In this document: positions 52,092 through 62,989 of the stretch, one piece after another
Layout of the letters: each line of letters opens with the position of its first letter
Position numbering within the stretch: the first letter of the stretch is position 1
Source of the DNA: Sacculina carcini
Lineage: Eukaryota > Arthropoda > Thecostraca > Sacculinidae
DNA length: 64,000 nucleotides
Assembly (NCBI GenBank): GCA_916048095.2
Contig: OU696572.1
Location: 4,239,362 to 4,303,361, forward strand
Direction: 5' to 3'
Notes under the pieces: model-generated
What the model was told of the DNA's origin: nothing
Databases searched by the model: none
Seen by the model: the letters and a program-made list of their open reading frames with translations, nothing else
Translations under genes and position numbers: made by a program

Positions 52092-52976
52092 CAACAACAA
52101 CAACAATGTATTTGTATAGCGCTCACACAGAAACAAGCGCGAAAGAGACAACAACAACAACAACAACAGTACACGACATCAAGATGTGAGAAAAGAAGTA
52201 GAAAATTCACAGAAAGGAAATTTTTTTCAATAATAATGGAGATAAATAAAATGAAAATAAGTAAAAACATAAGTAATTGTAAATTAGAGTCATAGGGAAG
52301 CGTAAGGTGTAAGAGTGCGAGAAGTGGGATCAAAAGATTTAGCAAAAAGATATTTACGAAGTGAGGAGGAAAACCTACTAAAGGATGAAGAGGAAGTGAT
52401 TGAGGAGGGAAGATCATTGTAGACCCGAGGCGCATAGAAAGAAAAGGATTTTGCGGACCAAGGTGACTCGTTGATAGCGCGAGGACAGGATAAAGGACGA
52501 TGAACACGAGAATTAAAGTCATTAGAAGAAACTAGAAGATCAGAAATATAGGACGGGGAAGAGCTATTGTGCAGAATTTTATATATGAGACAACACAGCC
52601 GAAAATGAATCCTAGGAATGATGGGAAGCCAGTGGAATTGGAACAAGAATTGAGAGGTATGGCGGCAAGGTGTAGGATGGAGCACAAAACGACAGGATTG
52701 ATTAATAATTTTTTGAAGGATTTTCAGGGATTTGTTGGTAAGAATGTAGTGGAGTGAGCTGCAATAATCAAGACGAGAGAGAACAAGAGACTGTATTAAT
52801 TTAATAGAAGAAGGCTGGTCTAAACAGGATCGAATAGGGTATAGACTGCGTAAAATCAAACGACAGGTGCGCGAAATAGAGACAACATTGTTTGAAAAGG
52901 ACAAGTTGGAATCGAAGATAGCACCCAAGTTTCGAACAGAGGAAGATACAGCGATTGGGAGTAATGGAGGAGAAAT
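52092..52976 (-). mobile_element. 5'-truncated L2-like LINE in the solo LTR
   Basis: The target duplication GCGCCAA is at 52085-52091 and 52977-52983. The minus-strand LINE ends at the left in a (TTG)n tail, after the 3' block GCGCTATACAAATACATT. The frame at 52928-52290 encodes the RT thumb and C-terminal domain (RTCRLILRSLYPIRSCLDQP, LVLSRLDYCSSL, CPRAINESPWSAKSFSFYAP) and is open, so it is a recent, dead-on-arrival insertion. Confidence 0.8.
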
Positions 52977-53328
52977 GCGCCAATATAGCGTTCGAGAAAA
53001 CTCGCGTTTTCTGCTAATCGGCCAAATATATCAAGCTGCTCTTTTAAGAGCATTTAATTAGCGAATAATTTAGCCCCGCCTTTTTAAAGGCGAATTGTCA
53101 GTTGCGAATTCAACGCATTGTACAGTCTTTGTAAAGACTAAGTGAATTTGACGCAATAGAAACAGCGTTTCCGGTGTCGTTGACAATCGCGGTTTGTCAA
53201 CTTTGGCGTAGCAATGTCTACCAACAATATAGCGATGCAAAAGTGATAACATTAGAAACTCATAGGTTATTTTTAGGTTACTTTTTTCTAATTTTTGGGT
53301 TACTTTTTTTGACAGCCCTAGTAATAAC

Positions 53329-53828
53329 TAACGTATCTGCCAGTGATTGTTGTTGATGAACAATAATACTGCATATAGCTCTGGATAGGCTCAAATGCAG
53401 TATCTGCCAGTGAGATTGCTAAAACCCGTGTGTAAATGTATGAAGTGCGCCACGATGAGTGAGTGTTGTGTATGTAAATAAAAAGGTACAGGTGAAAATG
53501 TAGGTTTTGCCCACACGCGACACGACTATACGAATGAGTATGCGTTTATGGATACAGTGTACAGCTGAGCTCTTTCTCGATCGAGCCATTTTTACAATGG
53601 ATGAGACCATTCCATACCGATAAAGAATAATAATTGAAGGTCTCACGACACAGCCGGTCGCATGCAGCTGAGGGGACACTCGCGCAGACAGGTCTATGTT
53701 CAACGCCATGTTCTACCAAACGCGTCTCACGTGTTACACATAGGGTAGACGCGCCCATGGAAAACGTATTTTACAATTCTAACAGACCAGAACACATTTG
53801 AATACCGACTAAAATAACACCGACGTTT
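53329..53828. other. Intergenic, nothing recognised
   Basis: About 500 bp between the hAT element and WDR83. No gene, repeat or clear poly(A) signal for WDR83 was identified. Confidence 0.4.
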
Positions 53829-54992
53829 TCACACTTGTATTTCGCAGCCCCACATGTAGATGGCGCCAGCGGCGGCCGTTAGAAGACACTGCTGGTGCGG
53901 ATGGAATGAAAGCGCATGCACTGTGCCCGTCACGCGCGGGTGCGGCAGTGTCAGCGTGCGTCGCGCTGACACCAGGTTCCAGCCAACCACACGACCATCC
54001 TCAGATCCCGCCAGCACCGTCGCGTCGTCGCTGTCCAAGCAACACGCCAGCGGATACTTGACATTGCGATGCCCGCAGTAGCTGTTCAGCAGCTGCCCAG
54101 TACTTTTATCCAGCAGTCGCACGTTGGCGTCCAGACAGGCGGCCAGTACACACTGACCATCGCGCGTCAGCGTCGCGCACGTGACCGGCTCGCTGCCGAG
54201 CGTGTCGCAGCACAGGCGGCCGTTGCGCAGGTCATAGCGCCTCAGCCGGCCGTCGGCGCTGCCCGTCACTATCTCGTGGTCTGACACGGCCAACGTCTGC
54301 ACGCTGTCGGTGGCATCGGCGAGCGCCTGCAGCGGCTGTTGTCGCTGTCGCTGCCGGCAGTCCCAGACTAGCGCGCGTCCGTCGCCCGAAGCCGACACCA
54401 CCACGCCGGCCGTCTCGTTGAAGCGCACCGCGTGCACGGCGGCGCGATGTTCGCGCCACTTGTTCAGCTGACGCCCGGTGGCCACGTCCCAGACGACGAC
54501 AGCGCGGTCGCCGCCGCCCGAAACCAGCCGACCATTGTCACACGAGCCGTGCACGTCGCGTGCCTCGTCGCCGTGACCCAGGTAGGTGCGCAGCGGCGGC
54601 ACGCGCTCCGGTGCTGCCGCCGTCTCAGTGGAAGCGGCCACTCGGTGCGGGCTCCACAGCTTGATTGTCTTGTCGGCGCCGGCCGTCATACAGAAGCAGC
54701 CATCGGCACTAAAGCACACATTGCGCACGGCCGCCTGTCGACAGTCGATAGTGCAGCGCAGCTGAGACAAAACGGACGTGTCGTCTCCGATGGTGGGCTG
54801 GTCTGGCGACTGAGGATTCGATCGTGGACTGGCAGAGTCGCATTCCACTTTGATTACAGCAACAGGGCCAGCTGAACAAGTAGTCGATATTTCAGCTTTG
54901 TTAGCTGGGTTCTCAGTCGCAGCCAGGGATTTAACAAAGGCGTTCGCACGGCATTCCCTAGATTTATACATCATGACAGCTCCATCAGGCAC
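53829..54992 (-). CDS. WDR83: WD repeat protein, WDR83/MORG1 orthologue, single exon
   Basis: WDR83 (MORG1) is a seven-bladed WD40 scaffold linked to ERK signalling and the spliceosome. The 387-codon ORF has WD repeats from about residue 78 to the end: AGADKTIKLWSPH, then a blade with SGGGDRAVVVWDV, VSASGDGRALVWDCRQ, GSADGRLRRYDLRNG, AACLDANVRLLDKSTG, AGSEDGRVVGWNLV and a last LLTAAAGAIYMW, matching the animal WDR83 order, including the unusual LLDKSTGQLLNSYCGH segment. The first about 75 residues are not conserved. A single exon is unusual if relatives have introns; the high GC of the ORF contrasts with its AT-rich flanks. ATG 54992 is the most upstream start; a later Met could be used. Confidence 0.88.
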   Translation of the reverse strand: MPDGAVMMYKSRECRANAFVKSLAATENPANKAEISTTCSAGPVAVIKVECDSASPRSNPQSPDQPTIGDDTSVLSQLRCTIDCRQAAVRNVCFSADGCFCMTAGADKTIKLWSPHRVAASTETAAAPERVPPLRTYLGHGDEARDVHGSCDNGRLVSGGGDRAVVVWDVATGRQLNKWREHRAAVHAVRFNETAGVVVSASGDGRALVWDCRQRQRQQPLQALADATDSVQTLAVSDHEIVTGSADGRLRRYDLRNGRLCCDTLGSEPVTCATLTRDGQCVLAACLDANVRLLDKSTGQLLNSYCGHRNVKYPLACCLDSDDATVLAGSEDGRVVGWNLVSARRTLTLPHPRVTGTVHALSFHPHQQCLLTAAAGAIYMWGCEIQV

Positions 54993-56537
54993 GTTTGTTG
55001 AAATCGTTGTTCTTAAAAATCATTCCTGAGCAGTTTGAGTGTGTGGGAAAAAGGCGTCAACATACATAGGCGACAACATACATCTAAACATGTAAACAAA
55101 TCACCTTATGGTGCCTCCGTCGTTTCCAGACGCTGATTGATAACCAAGCGCATTGTTAAATATTCGCACACATCAAAGCAACTTCCAGCATCAAGCAACA
55201 CCAAGACAAAACTCCACAATCGTATACAAAACGGTGGAATTGTCCACAAATTCAACATGCTTATTATTTTCATACAGATGAAACACATGCATACCAGAAA
55301 TTGCAATAACATATTAAAATAAGGGTTCGGTTGAGGAATCTTCTCATAAAATTTTTGGCTTGATGTCTGAACAAATTTGTCCTCTTTGATATACCTTCTC
55401 TTTGGCTTTTTTTGCCAACTCATTGGCTTTTTCCCCCGAGTCCAGTTACCAGCCTCATTAATCGCAAGTAAGGGTTTGCTTGTGTCTGAGCTTTATTTTA
55501 ACAGATATTTTTTATGTAAACTGGAGTAAGATCAAAGAGTACATTACTTAATGAGACATAATATTTACTTGTTTACGTATGTTGGTTTTGCTGTCGTCTT
55601 TATCGACAGCTGTTTTTGGCGTTTTAAGGTTCATACGTATTTATAAGCGTGAATATTGTTTTACATCTCAACATTCGGAAGCTGATGCTATGTGGGCCTA
55701 GTTGATCTCATGGGGAATTATTCAGGAATGCATTATAAAATCAATATTGTTGGCAGGTTGAATAATCAACATATATTTGTAGATATCTATATTTGGTTTT
55801 GTCATTGAAATGCGCTATATCAAATATATGTTGTTGTTGTAGAGCGCACATACCAACACACGTGCGAAGTAAAACTAATAGCTAAATAATTGGCAGAGAG
55901 GAGATAAAGACCGCAACAAGAAACATACAAGCGGCAAACAAGTATACATACACGCACACGTACACACATAAACGTGTACACATACATGCATATACACATA
56001 CATACATAGTAAGTGTATGCGCAGTGGAGTGGTCAGGCCTAAAACAGAATTGAAGGATAAATATATCTGAAAACAACGTGCATGTTGAGAATAAATAGCA
56101 GATTCAAGAAGTTTGGACGGTAGGTTCAGAAGAGTAGGACGGTTTTAACAGACTGAAGGATCAAGTGAATACTTTTGAGGATGGAAAGAACAATAGCGTG
56201 TTTGTCAAGAAGAAACAGACCTTGGAGGAAATAACAATTAATCAAGTGGATAAGAATAGTGGAAAGGAATTCCATAGAGTAGGATAAAGCACGAAAACTT
56301 GTGGGGCCAGCAGGAGAAACAGTCGTTTACATATACACGCATGCATAAGCACACACACACATCAAAAAAAAAATACATACACACATACACATCCACAAAT
56401 ATGTACATTCAAACATACAGGCAATATATCAGAAACGTCAACATATCAATATAAACAAATTCAAAACAAAGATTTTATCCACCGGGCTCAGAGCGGAGCA
56501 TAAGGAGCAAGAGTATGTGAAGAACGGTTAAAGGATA
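54993..56537. other. Unassigned region, one minor ORF and a LINE scrap
   Basis: A minus ORF at 55106-55423 begins MSWQKKPKRRYIKEDKFVQ and has a donor-like GTATGC after about 55310. It is not recognised, and host exon status is uncertain. About 56042-56330 is a degenerate LINE fragment similar to 58345-58500 and 58795-58860. CA-rich DNA lies at about 55940-56010 and 56330-56420. Confidence 0.4.
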
Positions 56538-57094
56538 CCGTATATACTCGCATATAAGCCTACCCTCTAAAACTGCTTTAAAATGGCCAGTTTTTGCAAA
56601 AACCCGCATATAAATCGACACTCAACTTATCTAATTTTATTCCATATTTTTGGTTCATAGAAATTTCTCCATCGTCTGACATTGCTTTCTTCTACACCAA
56701 ACTTTCTTCCTGCCTCCAGGTTGCTTGTTTCTTCAGCGACCTTTATCACTTTTAGCTTGAAGTGAGCAGTATAGGACATACGTTTTCTTTTTTCTCCAGA
56801 CATGGTGTATTGTAGAAATAATTTTACAACTAAAATTATCAAACTTGTACCAATGTACCGTGTACCGTGTACCAATGACGTCGGCTTCATCACTAGCTCT
56901 AGCTTGGTTACGGCTCGCCACTGGTGACACACAACCGAATAAAGAGTCAGATAGCGATGAAAACGTGTGGCTGGAAAATTGGCATTAGTATCTGTCCTTG
57001 TGTTCATTTTGTTTTATGCGCATATAAGCCGACCCCCTGATTTCAGCATTGTATTTTATACTTCTAAACTCGGCTTATATGCGAGTATATACGG
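56538..57094 (-). mobile_element. Tigger/pogo-like element, internally deleted
   Basis: 23-bp perfect terminal inverted repeats beginning CCGTATATACTCGCATATAA are flanked by TA (56536-56537, 57095-57096). The minus strand at about 56800-56640 encodes KRKRMSYTAHFKLKVIKVAE, then GRKFGVEESNVRRWRN, the first helix-turn-helix of pogo/Tigger/Jerky transposases. The catalytic DDE domain is absent, so the 557-bp unit is non-autonomous. Confidence 0.85.
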
Positions 57095-57119
57095 TATGTC
57101 AAAAAGATTATTGCGGAGA

Positions 57120-59210
57120 TATATTGAAATAGCAGCTAGGGGTTTCGAGGAAGTCACGCTACGAGGAAGGGTGTTATACAGACGGGGAGCATGAAAGAAG
57201 AACGATTTACCAGACCAAGAAGATTCATTGCAGACACGATGCCAGGAAAAGTGTGAAGGATGACGAGACGAGGTCGCTAGGTGTGACGAGATTGGTTAGG
57301 TAGATCGGTTGCCGAGGGTTATGTAGGATTTTGTAAATATGGCTGTATATTCTAAATTGTATGCGAGGAAAAATTGGAAGCCATCAGCATTTGTATAGAA
57401 ATGAGGGAATATGAAGACAAGGGATAGGAGATAACAAATCGACCTGAGTTTTTGTATGGTAGACTGCAGGGTTTTCAAAGAAGAGCGAGGAACATAAGGA
57501 TATCCAGAGTTTCAATTGCCGATTGTAGGGAAGACAAAAGAATGAATGAGTTTAATGGCAGAAGACTGATCGATAAATGGTCGGATATGTTGCAACGAAC
57601 GAATAATATGATGATACTTACGCGCGAGAGCAGGGATATTAGCGGAAAATGAAATGGACTAGTCCAGAATAATTCCGATATTTCGAACAGACGTGGACAG
57701 AGGATAAGGAAGTTAAGGAGGCGTTAAGCACGGAGGGTGAAGAACAGATAATTTAAACTTAGAAGTATTCTAAGTTTCGCGGATATCGCGAGACGCACAC
57801 CAAGAGGTGTCGGATAATCAGAAACAAAGTTAGAATAAGGAAGAGGAAGAATGAATTGGATGTCTTCCGCACAGATATGAAACGATGGAGAGAAGCAAAG
57901 GGTAGAGAGAAGCGTGTTAGGATAGAGCAAAGCCAGGACATATAAAAATTATATATGAGAGGTCCAAGAACAAAGCCTTGGAAGACGCCATTTACTCGAC
58001 GCTAAATGAATTAGACAAGATTGAGAGGAATCCAAATGTACAGAGAAAGAACTATCGGAAATTTAGGAGTTAATCAGAGCAAGGATTGTACAAGACACGC
58101 CCAAGGAAGAGAGTTATTCATTAGAATGTTGTGGTTAACCAGGTCATAGGCAGATGACAGATCAAGAAGGACATGAATGACAGACTTGTACGAGAAATGG
58201 GAGACAACAGTAGAAGAAATCGAAATATTAACCGACTCAGTGGAGTGGGCACGCCTAAACCCGTATTGAAAAGGACATATGAAACCCGTATTGAAAAGGA
58301 TATATGAAAACAAAAGGCGCAAGTTGGGAAAAATAGTCATTCAAGAAGTTTGGACGGTAGGTTCAGAAGAGATACAGTACAGTAGTTTTTACAGACTGAA
58401 GGATCAAGTGAATACTTTTTGAGGATGGGAAGAACAATATCGTGTTTGCCAGGAAGAAACAGACCTTGGAGGAAACAATAAGTAATCAAGTGTCCGCCTC
58501 GTAGCCGAGTGGCTAAGATGCACGCTCTGTGCACGAGAGATCCCGGGTTCGATTTCCTGGCGAGGGGAAACGGGTGGGCTCGTTTCTTAAAGTGATAACC
58601 CAATTGCCGCAGGGCGGCTTTCGTGTGCGCGCAGTCGTGCGGTTTCTGTGCTGGCCGTGACTGCGATACCCCGTGGCGGTCGGACCTGCGGGGTGCCAGC
58701 CGGGGCCGTGAGGCTTTGCCCATGCAAAATTCACGCGAACGTTTGCCTTTCCACCGCTGTGTTCAAATGCGTAATTATTTTATCTAATCAAGTGGACAAG
58801 AAAAGGGCAAGGAGTACAATACATTTGGATAAATCACGAAAATTAATGGATCAGTAGGAGAAATAGTCGTAGCGGTAGAGGTGATCAATTTGACAAGTAC
58901 AGGGAGCTCTATATGAGGAAAACTAGTGAAATGGTGTGAATATGAGGTATGAATGGGTATAGAAGGCGAATAAGGGATATCAGATTGGACAGCGCGAGTT
59001 TTATTCACAAATAAGTCAGCCAGATCGGAGGCAGATAGAGGTGAGGATGCAGAGGATTTGCGGACACCGGTGAGAGAATTAAGATTCAGTGAGTGGTAGA
59101 TTGGTAGAGTGGACCAAATAGCTTTAGGAGAACGAGAGAGCGTGGACTTGTAGTAGGATTGTTTTGATATACTAAGAGCAGATAGGTAATATGAATTGTA
59201 ATACATTTTC
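57120..59210 (-). mobile_element. Degenerate L2/CR1-like LINE, split by a SINE
   Basis: Minus-strand RT blocks in several frames: QYGFRRAHSTESVNISIS and VLLDLSSAYDLVNHNIL (58270-58110), and a palm box read as AEDIQFILPL at about 57880-57850, where AEDI replaces the catalytic ADDI. It is a pseudogene with many stops. Confidence 0.6.
58493..58784 (+). mobile_element. tRNA-derived SINE
   Basis: A 292-bp unit has the target duplication TAATCAAGTG at 58483-58492 and 58785-58794. The head shows an A-box-like TAGCCGAGTGGCTAAG (58503-58518) and B-box-like GGTTCGATTTCC (58547-58558), as in Leu/Ser-type tRNAs. A GC-rich body and a short AT-rich tail (GTAATTATTTTATC) follow. Confidence 0.8.
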
Positions 59211-59343
59211 ACACATTAATAAAAAAGTTATTATTTTTATCAATTATGAGCAAGTCCAGGAGCATGAGACGGGTGCATGTACCGGAAGCGCCCAAAATAA
59301 AAGCGCTTACGATTATAATATCACCTGGAGCGTGAAAATTTAT

Positions 59344-60011
<668 letters not shown>

Positions 60012-60025
60012 CTCCCACCTGATTC

Positions 60026-62989
60026 CTAAGAATCACAAAAGTGGCACCGCCTTTGCTGTCGAATTCTTTCGCTCCTGCGCAACTCAGGTACTGGGAGCTC
60101 CGCTTCTGGTTCCGCATCCGGCTGTGGAGGATCTGGTTCCAAACATACAGGTTCCCTCAATCGTACAGTCACTGGTGGCTCATCGTAGCCGCTGATGTCA
60201 TTTCGATCCGCGACATCGGTTGATCCGTTTTGAACTGTTGACACCTGCGGCGTCCCCGTCTCGTTCCTCGGTCGCACATCTTTGACGTGATAAGGTAATC
60301 TGTCCACCCCTACAGCTTGACTTGAAATAACGCTAGTGACATTACCCCTGGAGGACACTTGGTCACAGCGTGTTCCTGGCCGCCTCACCCACACACTCTG
60401 TCCAATCCGATAGCTGTTGCCTCTAGACCTAGCTCTCGTAGGAGTTTCATCTACATCTCTTTTTTTTGGTGAGTACCGATATAACCGATCCATCGGAGAA
60501 GATTCAGCACTATCCTCCGACGGCAACAAATTGTAGCGATATACTGCTTCTTCTATCGAACAATGAGATCTGGCCGCGATCACCTTGACTGTGCGATGAC
60601 ATCTTTCCACTATTCCGTTTCCATGTGGCTCATAAGCACATCGGAAAATCGGCATTGCTCCCCAACGTGACAAAAACGCGCGGAACTCTGAGCTGGTGAA
60701 AGCTGTTCCATTATCGGTCAGTACTTCTCGAGGTGCCCCTCTTTCAAGGAATATTTGTTCGAGATTCGTCACTACGCTCTTGCTGCCCTCCCGCGTCAGT
60801 TTCCTCCAAAGGGCCAATCGAGATGGCCCACAATCGACTACCGATAGGTACGGAATTCCTCGTACATGTGTCACATCCATCGCAAGTCGATCCCAAGGGC
60901 ATTTGACAGAAAGTATGCCGTGGTTCCATTTGACCGGTGCCGGATCAATCGAACGACAAACTTCGCAGTTCATGACTACTTCGCGGGCCATCCTCTTGGT
61001 CACTCGAGAGTCCCGCCGTTTGGCAAAAGACCACGTTCTTCTTACCCCTGGATGCCCAGCAACATGGTGCAATCTCATAATCTCATCCTGCTGCACCTCC
61101 GGCGATGGATGACCGGCGCAGCACGTTTGAACTGTTGAAGTCATCCACCTGGCGGGCACCCGAGTTAGGACATCCGCAAGATTTTCTGCAGAGCGTACTA
61201 ACACTACTTCAATATTTAGTCCAAGCTCTTCTTGAATTCCTTTCACCGTGCCCAGTCTTCTTCTTATCAGAAGCTCTCCAGCTGCCTTGGTTTTCACCCT
61301 GGCTTTCCCTGTAAGGGCATCTCGTAGCCAGTGGAGCACGGTGAGCGAGTCTGTTTTGACTCGAATTTTGTTCATTCTCCACGAAACCGCTAAATTGATC
61401 CCTCTCAGTACGGCATCAAGCTCAGCCATATTGATATGGTAATCATCTTTGCGTAACCAGCACGCGTCTTCTATCACATGTCCATTCACCTCCAACACGA
61501 CACCCAAAGCTAACCGACTCGCATCTACCCATATATCAGCAAGATCACCGCTCACACACCAGTGCCCTCTTGCCATGTCTTCCGATTTCACACTTTCCCT
61601 GAACAGATTGATTACTCGTATAAAATGAGAGTCCAAAATTTCATCATCCCACCCAGATGATGCTTCATTTGCCAAACGTTTCACAAATGACGAAGCTGCT
61701 CTCATCCATCCACACACAGGCAGGTTTCCAACGACCTTTCCGCAAAATGAGAAGACATTACGTCTTGTAACTGGTCCACACAAGTCCCCAACTTCATTGT
61801 CCCTTGCCCAAGTGAGTGGTCCATCTTGTTGGTGCACACGCAGACCAAGAACACGAAACGATGGTTCAGCTCTACTCGCGGGTTTGCACACCAAGCCGTA
61901 TCTACTGAAATGGCTGCTCACTTTATCGGCGCTCACCACACGCTCGTCGACTAGAATATCATCTAAATACGCTGATGACGATTTGTTCACATCTGCATCC
62001 TGCATCAGCACGTGGTCGACAATCGATTTCATTATCAGAGGTGCCGCACTGAGACCGAATCCCAAACGGGTAAGGCAATAAAGCTTCCCTTGAATCATGA
62101 CTGTCTGGTATCTCCAGAGCTGTGGTTCGACCCGCACCTGTAGGTAAGCTTTTTTGAGATCCAGCAGCGCTATGCTCTCACCCATTCTCCTCCAGTCGCG
62201 CATCTTTTGTTGGCACATATCCGCATCCGCTGTATGGAGTTCAATGAATTGGTTCAGTTGCCGGAAGTCAATGACCGGCCTCACCTTTCGTTTGTTTTCT
62301 TGATTGACTGCCATCAGTGGTATCAAGTCTTTCACCGACCCATGCTTCTTCTCATCATGCTCTACCAGCCAGCCCTCATCAATCCACATCTGCAGTTCCG
62401 CGTCGTACTCTTCACGATCCCGTGGTGATATTTTATACTCCGGAATACTGTTCGTCAGAACAGCGGGATGTTCTGACCACTTCCACCTCACACTCCAGGC
62501 ATTATCAGCAGGGTTGAAGGTTGCGGCAAAATCCTTCTCTTCAATATTTGGTTTGTCCACAACTGCTGCTGCCACATCATCTTGGCCCATTTTCCCTTGA
62601 CTTGGATCCCCGAAAGCCAGCCTCCTGTCTTTATCTATTGATACGCCTCCCAGAGCCATAATGCCATCAAGTCCCAACACGAAATCCACTCCAACCGGCC
62701 GATGCTCTACCACAATAGCGTTCACAGAAAACCGCCGATCCTCAACACAGACCAGGACTAAGCTGGTACCGTCACAGAACATTCTGTCCCCACTAATTGT
62801 CTCAAGAGGTAATTTCTTCCAATTTATTCCACGGCTGCAAAGTCTCTGGTTCACCAACCTCCTGGAGCATCCAGTGTCCACCAGCGCTCGACAGGTCTCG
62901 CCATTGACACGCACATCGATAATTAATGGCGCCGATATGGTCGAGGAGAAGAGACTGGCACCGAAGCCCCCTCTCATTGCTCGTTTTCC
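60026..62989 (-). CDS. pol: E7 Pol: protease, RT, RNase H, integrase
   Basis: The -1 frame relative to gag, about 987 codons open. In order: protease ALVDTGCSRRLV and VLGLDGIMALGG; RT VRPVIDFRQLN, LDLKKAYLQVRV, LTRLGFGLSAAP, YLDD at about 61960; RNase H WVDASRLALGV, ELDAV, KTDSL, NLADVLTRVP; integrase HHVAGHPG...CEVC, AMDVTHV, LTDNGTAF and GNGIVERCHRT; barrel VWVRRPGTRCDQVSSRGNVT. The RNase H third motif has TDSL where relatives have TDSS. The enzyme set appears complete. The C-terminus is acidic and proline-rich before RRSERIRQQRR. Confidence 0.88.
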   Translation of the reverse strand, partial: GKRAMRGGFGASLFSSTISAPLIIDVRVNGETCRALVDTGCSRRLVNQRLCSRGINWKKLPLETISGDRMFCDGTSLVLVCVEDRRFSVNAIVVEHRPVGVDFVLGLDGIMALGGVSIDKDRRLAFGDPSQGKMGQDDVAAAVVDKPNIEEKDFAATFNPADNAWSVRWKWSEHPAVLTNSIPEYKISPRDREEYDAELQMWIDEGWLVEHDEKKHGSVKDLIPLMAVNQENKRKVRPVIDFRQLNQFIELHTADADMCQQKMRDWRRMGESIALLDLKKAYLQVRVEPQLWRYQTVMIQGKLYCLTRLGFGLSAAPLIMKSIVDHVLMQDADVNKSSSAYLDDILVDERVVSADKVSSHFSRYGLVCKPASRAEPSFRVLGLRVHQQDGPLTWARDNEVGDLCGPVTRRNVFSFCGKVVGNLPVCGWMRAASSFVKRLANEASSGWDDEILDSHFIRVINLFRESVKSEDMARGHWCVSGDLADIWVDASRLALGVVLEVNGHVIEDACWLRKDDYHINMAELDAVLRGINLAVSWRMNKIRVKTDSLTVLHWLRDALTGKARVKTKAAGELLIRRRLGTVKGIQEELGLNIEVVLVRSAENLADVLTRVPARWMTSTVQTCCAGHPSPEVQQDEIMRLHHVAGHPGVRRTWSFAKRRDSRVTKRMAREVVMNCEVCRSIDPAPVKWNHGILSVKCPWDRLAMDVTHVRGIPYLSVVDCGPSRLALWRKLTREGSKSVVTNLEQIFLERGAPREVLTDNGTAFTSSEFRAFLSRWGAMPIFRCAYEPHGNGIVERCHRTVKVIAARSHCSIEEAVYRYNLLPSEDSAESSPMDRLYRYSPKKRDVDETPTRARSRGNSYRIGQSVWVRRPGTRCDQVSSRGNVTSVISSQAVGVDRLPYHVKDVRPRNETGTPQVSTVQNGSTDVADRNDISGYDEPPVTVRLREPVCLEPDPPQPDAEPEAELPVPELRRSERIRQQRRCHFCDS

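Larger units (their letters stand above)
36620..53226 (+). repeat. Solo LTR of the E2 family, split by two LINEs
   Basis: Pieces at 36620-36901, 51824-52084 and 52984-53226 together equal one E2-type LTR (TGTAGGCGC to CTACCAACA). The 4-bp target duplication ATAT is at 36616-36619 and 53227-53230. There is no internal element sequence, so it is a solo LTR left by LTR-LTR recombination. It is more diverged from E2 than the two E2 LTRs are from each other. Confidence 0.82.
35466..53320. mobile_element. Non-autonomous hAT element holding 16.6 kb of nested insertions
   Basis: The left end TAGGGCTGTCAAAA (35466) and right end TTTTGACAGCCCTA (53320) are inverted repeats, flanked by the same 8-bp target duplication GTAATAAC (35458-35465, 53321-53328), as expected for hAT elements. 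Without the nested solo LTR the element is only about 1.24 kb: 35466-36619 and 53231-53320. It consists of GTTACTTTTT/AGGTTA-rich repeats near the ends and no transposase. Confidence 0.82.

Noticed and set aside
54069..54875. Plus-strand ORFs opposite WDR83
   Set aside because: They are open because of the high GC of the WDR83 exon; no recognisable domains.
55106..55423. A host protein-coding exon
   Set aside because: Only a lysine-rich N-terminal stretch and a donor-like site support it; no family is recognised and the rest of the frame looks non-coding.
58493..58570. A functional tRNA gene
   Set aside because: The promoter boxes are tRNA-like, but the cloverleaf is not maintained, a long non-tRNA body follows, and a target duplication flanks the whole 292 bp, so it is a SINE.
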